DNA of 10,871 nucleotides from an uncultured Clostridia bacterium (GTDB lineage Bacteria; Bacillota_A; Clostridia; Christensenellales; Aristaeellaceae): the NCBI GenBank assembly GCA_946613955.1, contig CAMOGC010000035.1, positions 1 to 10,871 on the forward strand, given 5' to 3'. Under the pieces are notes generated by a model. The model was given only the letters and a program-made list of their open reading frames with translations, was not told where the DNA came from and ran no database searches. Shown piece after piece: positions 7,051 through 10,871 of this stretch (position 1 is the first letter of the stretch; each line of letters starts with the position of its first letter). The position numbers and the translations under genes were made by a program.

Positions 7051-9126
7051 TCAGACCCGCCCCACCGGCTTGCCCGCCTGGGCGTAGGCCTCGTCATAGA
7101 GAGCTTCCTGGGCGGAGAGGGACGCGAGCCCCTCGGGGAAGCGGCGGAGATAGCTTCCGTCGGGCAGCATGACCCGGGCCTGGAGATTGTCCGCCCAGAG
7201 GGTGTCGAAGATGTGCTCCAGGACGTGGGTTTCCTTTTTTCCGGGCACCTGAACCGCCACCTCCACCCGCCGGCTCATGTTGCGGGTCATCCAGTCGGCG
7301 CTGCCGATGTAGTACCGGGCGTCCTCGCCGTCGCCGAAAATGTAGATGCGGGAATGCTCCAGGAAGCGGCCGACGATGCTGATAACCTCGATGTTATCCG
7401 TTTTTCCGGGGACGCCGGCCTTCAGGCAGCAGATCCCGCGAACCACCATCTGGATCCGGACGCCGGCCTGGCTGGCTTCGATCAGCTTATCCATCAGGGC
7501 CCGGTCGGTCATGCTGTTCATTTTCAGCCGGATATGTCCCTGGCCGCCCAGCTGCTGGCGGTCGATTTCCGCCTGAACCAGATCGATCAGCGGCTTTTCC
7601 ATAAACCGGGGCGCCACCAGAAGCGCGGCGCTGCTTTCCAGCGTCTGGCCGATCATCAGGGCTTCGAAGACGGCCTCCGCGCTCCGGCAGACGGTTTCAT
7701 CCGCCGTCATATAGCTCAGATCCGTATAGAGGCGGCTGGTCTTTTCGTTATAATTCCCGGTGCCGATCTGGCAGACGTGGCGGATTTCGCCCTCGTGCCG
7801 GAAGGTAATGAGGCAGAGCTTGGAATGCACCTTCAGCTGGTCCAGGCCGTAGATCACGTGGCAGCCGGCCCGCTCCAGCTGGCGGCTCCATTCGATGTTG
7901 TTTTCCTCGTCGAAGCGGGCCTTCAGCTCCACCAGCACGTCCACCTGCTTGCCGTTTTCCGCGGCCTCCACCAGGCTTTCCACCACCTTGCTGTCCCGGG
8001 CCAGGCGATAGAGGGTCATCCGGATGGAAACCACCTCCGGATCCCGGGCGGCCTCGGAGAGCATCTGGAGGAAGGGACGGATGCTCTGGTAGGGATAATG
8101 AAGCAGCACGTCCTTCTCCATAATCTGGGGGATGATGGGGCTGCGCTCGTCCAGATCCGGGGAGGACTGGGGCACACGGGGCGGATAGAAGAGGGCCGGC
8201 CGGTTCCGCAGACGATCCCGGAAGAGGGAGAAAAAGTCGTAATCCAGGGGGCTGTTGCTGAAGAAAATCCGATCCTTATCCAGCTTCAGCTGGGTCCGCA
8301 GCTCCCGGAGGGCGGCATCGCTCATCTTCCGGCTCAGCTCCATCCGGACCGGGTTCAGGCGGCTGCGGCGCTTGACGACCTCGGCCATGTGCTCCCGGTA
8401 ATTCAGATCCTCATCGTAGATGGCGTCGGCGTCGATATCCGCGTTGCGGGTAATCCGGGCCAGGGTTTTGCCCACGATCCGGTATCCGGGGAAAAGCCGG
8501 GGCAGATAGTGCAGAATGATTTCCTCGGCGAGGATGAAGGCCCCGGGCTGCTTCGGAACGGCCACCACCCGGGGGAAGAGGGAGGTCACGATGGGCACGA
8601 TGCCGGTTTTGCGCTTGATCGCCTTCGGCGCCTTCTGCTCGAGCAGGGCCACGGCGTAAATCTGCTTGTTCTGGAGGAAGGGGAAGGTCTGCTTCCTGCT
8701 GACCATGAAGGCGGACAGGAGGGGCTGGAAGTCGTGATCAAACAGATCGGACAGGGCCTTTTCCGACTGCCGGGAGATCTGGCGGAAATTGACCATGGAG
8801 ATGCCCTGCTCGGACAGGGCGCCCAGGAGGGAATAATAGGCCAGATCCCGCCGCTGGCTCAGCTCCGCGATCCGCCCGAGGGCGGCGGTCAGCTGCTGCC
8901 GGGGGGTCTGGTTCGTCTTATTGTCCCGGCTGTCCCGGTTCAGGAGCATTTCGTCATGCAGGCTCCCGATCCGAACCATGAAAAACTCATCCAGATTGGT
9001 CTGGAAAATGGAAAGGAAGCTCAGCCGCTCGCAAAGGGGCACCCGGGCGTCCTCCGCCTCCTCCAGCACCCGCTCGTTAAATCGAAGCCAGCTGAGCTCC
9101 CGGTTTTCAAAACAATCCTGCGCCAT
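7051..9126 (-). CDS. ppk1: Polyphosphate kinase 1 (PPK1)
   Basis: PPK1 reversibly transfers the terminal phosphate of ATP onto inorganic polyphosphate, making the polymer used in stress survival, phosphate storage and virulence-related signalling. The predicted protein is 691 residues, the normal size. It starts with the conserved NRELSWLRFNERVL. The ATP-binding and catalytic core holds SIRMTLYRLARDS (about 367-379) and the autophosphorylated histidine H434 in KVHSKLCLI. The second conserved histidine is H591 in RFLEHSRIYIF, close to the two histidines of E. coli PPK. IGSADWMTRNMSRRVEV (about 607-623), another family hallmark, is intact, as is GTGNYNEKT (455-463). So N, H, C1 and C2 domains all appear present and active. 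It has its own promoter after the eno terminator. The next gene follows after 118 bp with no terminator, so read-through into the signalling genes is likely. No ppx or other polyphosphate gene is visible in the window. Confidence 0.97.
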   Translation of the reverse strand: MAQDCFENRELSWLRFNERVLEEAEDARVPLCERLSFLSIFQTNLDEFFMVRIGSLHDEMLLNRDSRDNKTNQTPRQQLTAALGRIAELSQRRDLAYYSLLGALSEQGISMVNFRQISRQSEKALSDLFDHDFQPLLSAFMVSRKQTFPFLQNKQIYAVALLEQKAPKAIKRKTGIVPIVTSLFPRVVAVPKQPGAFILAEEIILHYLPRLFPGYRIVGKTLARITRNADIDADAIYDEDLNYREHMAEVVKRRSRLNPVRMELSRKMSDAALRELRTQLKLDKDRIFFSNSPLDYDFFSLFRDRLRNRPALFYPPRVPQSSPDLDERSPIIPQIMEKDVLLHYPYQSIRPFLQMLSEAARDPEVVSIRMTLYRLARDSKVVESLVEAAENGKQVDVLVELKARFDEENNIEWSRQLERAGCHVIYGLDQLKVHSKLCLITFRHEGEIRHVCQIGTGNYNEKTSRLYTDLSYMTADETVCRSAEAVFEALMIGQTLESSAALLVAPRFMEKPLIDLVQAEIDRQQLGGQGHIRLKMNSMTDRALMDKLIEASQAGVRIQMVVRGICCLKAGVPGKTDNIEVISIVGRFLEHSRIYIFGDGEDARYYIGSADWMTRNMSRRVEVAVQVPGKKETHVLEHIFDTLWADNLQARVMLPDGSYLRRFPEGLASLSAQEALYDEAYAQAGKPVGRV

Positions 9127-9133
9127 GAGAATA

Positions 9134-9139
9134 ACCTCC
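9134..9139 (-). promoter_or_regulatory. Ribosome binding site that fixes the ppk1 start at 9126
   Basis: GGAGGT lies 7 nt upstream of the ATG at 9126. The reading frame is open further upstream to an ATG at 9264, but that codon falls at the predicted transcription start with no room for a ribosome site. The extra 46 residues are also unlike the start of any PPK1. The 9126 start directly precedes the family's conserved N-terminal segment (ENRELSWLRFNERVL). Confidence 0.85.
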
Positions 9140-9230
9140 GGGTCAAAAATCTTGGATTTCAGGGGACAGGAAGCACGCTCCCATCGGCGATCGGAAGAAC
9201 GATTCCCCCGGCCGACAGGCTTTTTCCCAC

Positions 9231-9243
9231 CCTGCCTGGCAGG
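9231..9243. promoter_or_regulatory. 13-bp perfect palindrome in the ppk1 leader
   Basis: CCTGCC and GGCAGG flank a single central base, about 25-35 bp downstream of the predicted ppk1 transcription start. The arms are too close for a full RNA hairpin; only the outer CCTG/CAGG could pair around a 5-nt loop. It therefore looks more like a protein-binding operator, where a bound repressor would block elongation. No matching regulator is encoded in the window. A chance origin in GC-rich DNA remains possible. Confidence 0.3.
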
Positions 9244-9272
9244 AGCGGAAAAGCACATTCCCACAGCCTTTC

Positions 9273-9301
9273 ATTATACAGAACCGTGCGCAAAAAGGCA
9301 A
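9273..9301 (-). promoter_or_regulatory. Sigma-A promoter of ppk1 (possibly of the whole signalling operon)
   Basis: The minus strand has a perfect -10 TATAAT (9273-9278) with a partial -35 TTGCCT (9296-9301, four of six consensus bases) at 17-bp spacing, immediately after the eno terminator. The predicted start is near 9267, giving a leader of about 140 nt before the chosen ppk1 ATG. The -10 region and the five bases after it (TATAATGAAAG) are identical to those of the eno promoter. No other promoter of similar quality was seen before the downstream kinase genes, so it may serve all five. Confidence 0.75.
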
Positions 9302-9309
9302 GCGGCGGA

Positions 9310-9352
9310 AAAAGGAAAAAGAAGAAGCCCCCTCCCGTTTCCGGGAAGGGGC
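9310..9352 (-). terminator. Intrinsic terminator of eno
   Basis: Eighteen bases after the enolase TAA, the minus strand reads an 11-bp GC-rich stem (9352-9342 with 9337-9327, including one T-G pair) capped by a GAAA tetraloop. A T-rich tract with scattered C residues follows (TTCTTCTTTTTCC). This is a typical Rho-independent terminator. It separates eno from the ppk1 transcription unit. Confidence 0.9.
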
Positions 9353-9370
9353 GGAGGTCGTTCATTGGGC

Positions 9371-10690
<1,320 letters not shown>

Positions 10691-10692
10691 TC

Positions 10693-10750
10693 AGCCCGAG
10701 GGCTATCGATGACAGTTGGCTTTCCTTTCGGCAAAGCCCCGGTTTTCCGG
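10693..10750 (-). promoter_or_regulatory. Structured 5' leader of eno with three tandem dyads
   Basis: Three inverted repeats follow each other in the predicted eno leader. In transcript order they are CCGG-AAAA-CCGG (10750-10739), GGCTTT with AAAGCC around a 9-nt loop (10738-10718), and AGCCC-TC-GGGCT (10704-10693). The first lies within about three bases of the predicted 5' end and the second abuts it. A 5'-terminal stem-loop is a known way of protecting an mRNA from decay. No known riboswitch class was recognised. In particular, I could not find the conserved core of the fluoride riboswitch, which is known to precede some eno genes. The third dyad has only a two-base loop, so it may be a DNA-level palindrome rather than an RNA hairpin. 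Confidence 0.45.
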
Positions 10751-10758
10751 CGTCTTTC

Positions 10759-10787
10759 ATTATAGGGTGAAAAAGGACGGTTGTCAA
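10759..10787 (-). promoter_or_regulatory. Consensus sigma-A promoter of eno
   Basis: On the minus strand there is a perfect -35 TTGACA (10782-10787), a 17-base spacer and a perfect -10 TATAAT (10759-10764). Transcription should start near 10753, giving a leader of about 84 nt. A full match to both hexamers with ideal spacing suggests very strong constitutive expression, as expected for a glycolytic gene. The start point is predicted, not measured. Confidence 0.9.
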
Positions 10788-10871
10788 CGAACATCGAAAA
10801 AGTCACCGCCCTTTCCGTCACCCCTGAACGAAGCGGATAAAGGCTTCCGTCGAATACCTCCTGGAAAAGAT
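10788..10871. other. Gene-free stretch upstream of the eno promoter
   Basis: No convincing gene is seen here. Two direct copies of GGTGAC on the minus strand (10817-10822 and 10802-10807) lie 15 bp apart just upstream of the eno -35 element and could be a regulator site, but the evidence is only their position. A minus-strand frame stays open from the window edge to a TGA at 10818-10820 (17 codons). It could be the tail of a neighbouring gene, but it is too short to judge. Confidence 0.3.

Noticed and set aside
7051..9264. A longer ppk1 with 46 extra N-terminal residues starting at 9264
   Set aside because: The upstream ATG lies at the predicted transcription start with no room for a ribosome site. 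The extra residues do not resemble PPK1, and the ATG at 9126 has GGAGGT at 7 nt.
10818..10871. Possible C-terminal tail of a further minus-strand gene entering from the right edge
   Set aside because: Only 17 codons before a TGA, no recognisable motif, and other frames are open over the same stretch.

Overview
The window is GC-rich bacterial DNA with six genes, all on the minus strand and tightly packed. Strong AGGAGG-type ribosome binding sites, near-consensus sigma-A (sigma-70-type) promoters, a multi-TM sensor kinase style with [11 protein letters not shown]-boxes, and the enolase and PPK1 sequences together suggest a high-GC member of the Clostridia (Firmicutes/Bacillota), possibly a gut or rumen lineage. 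This placement is an inference from style, not a database match.

Reading in the direction of transcription (right to left), the layout is as follows. The right end (10670-10871) holds a consensus promoter and a hairpin-rich leader for enolase (eno, 10669-9371), which closes with an intrinsic terminator (9327-9352). A second good promoter (about 9273-9301) then drives polyphosphate kinase ppk1 (start best placed at 9126, stop at 7051). After a 118-bp gap with no visible terminator or promoter come four signalling genes. They are a three-TM hybrid histidine kinase (6932-5436), a REC-GGDEF-EAL response regulator (5439-3742), a stand-alone Hpt phosphotransfer protein (3745-3377), and a 1102-residue protein that fuses a complete APC-type amino-acid permease to a hybrid histidine kinase with two receiver domains (3325-17). 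The first two junctions are ATGA stop/start overlaps and the third gap is 51 bp, so these four are almost certainly one operon. The lack of a terminator suggests ppk1 may lead it.

Together the four signalling genes hold every part of a His-Asp-His-Asp phosphorelay: two membrane kinases with attached receivers, a free Hpt carrier, and an output regulator. In that regulator the diguanylate cyclase signature is destroyed but the c-di-GMP phosphodiesterase (EAL) catalytic set is complete. The natural model, which is inference, is that a transporter-like sensor and a second membrane kinase feed phosphate through the Hpt protein to a c-di-GMP-degrading regulator, possibly co-expressed with polyphosphate synthesis. 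The permease-kinase fusion and its physical link to ppk1 are the most interesting points. Enolase is an ordinary housekeeping neighbour in its own transcription unit.
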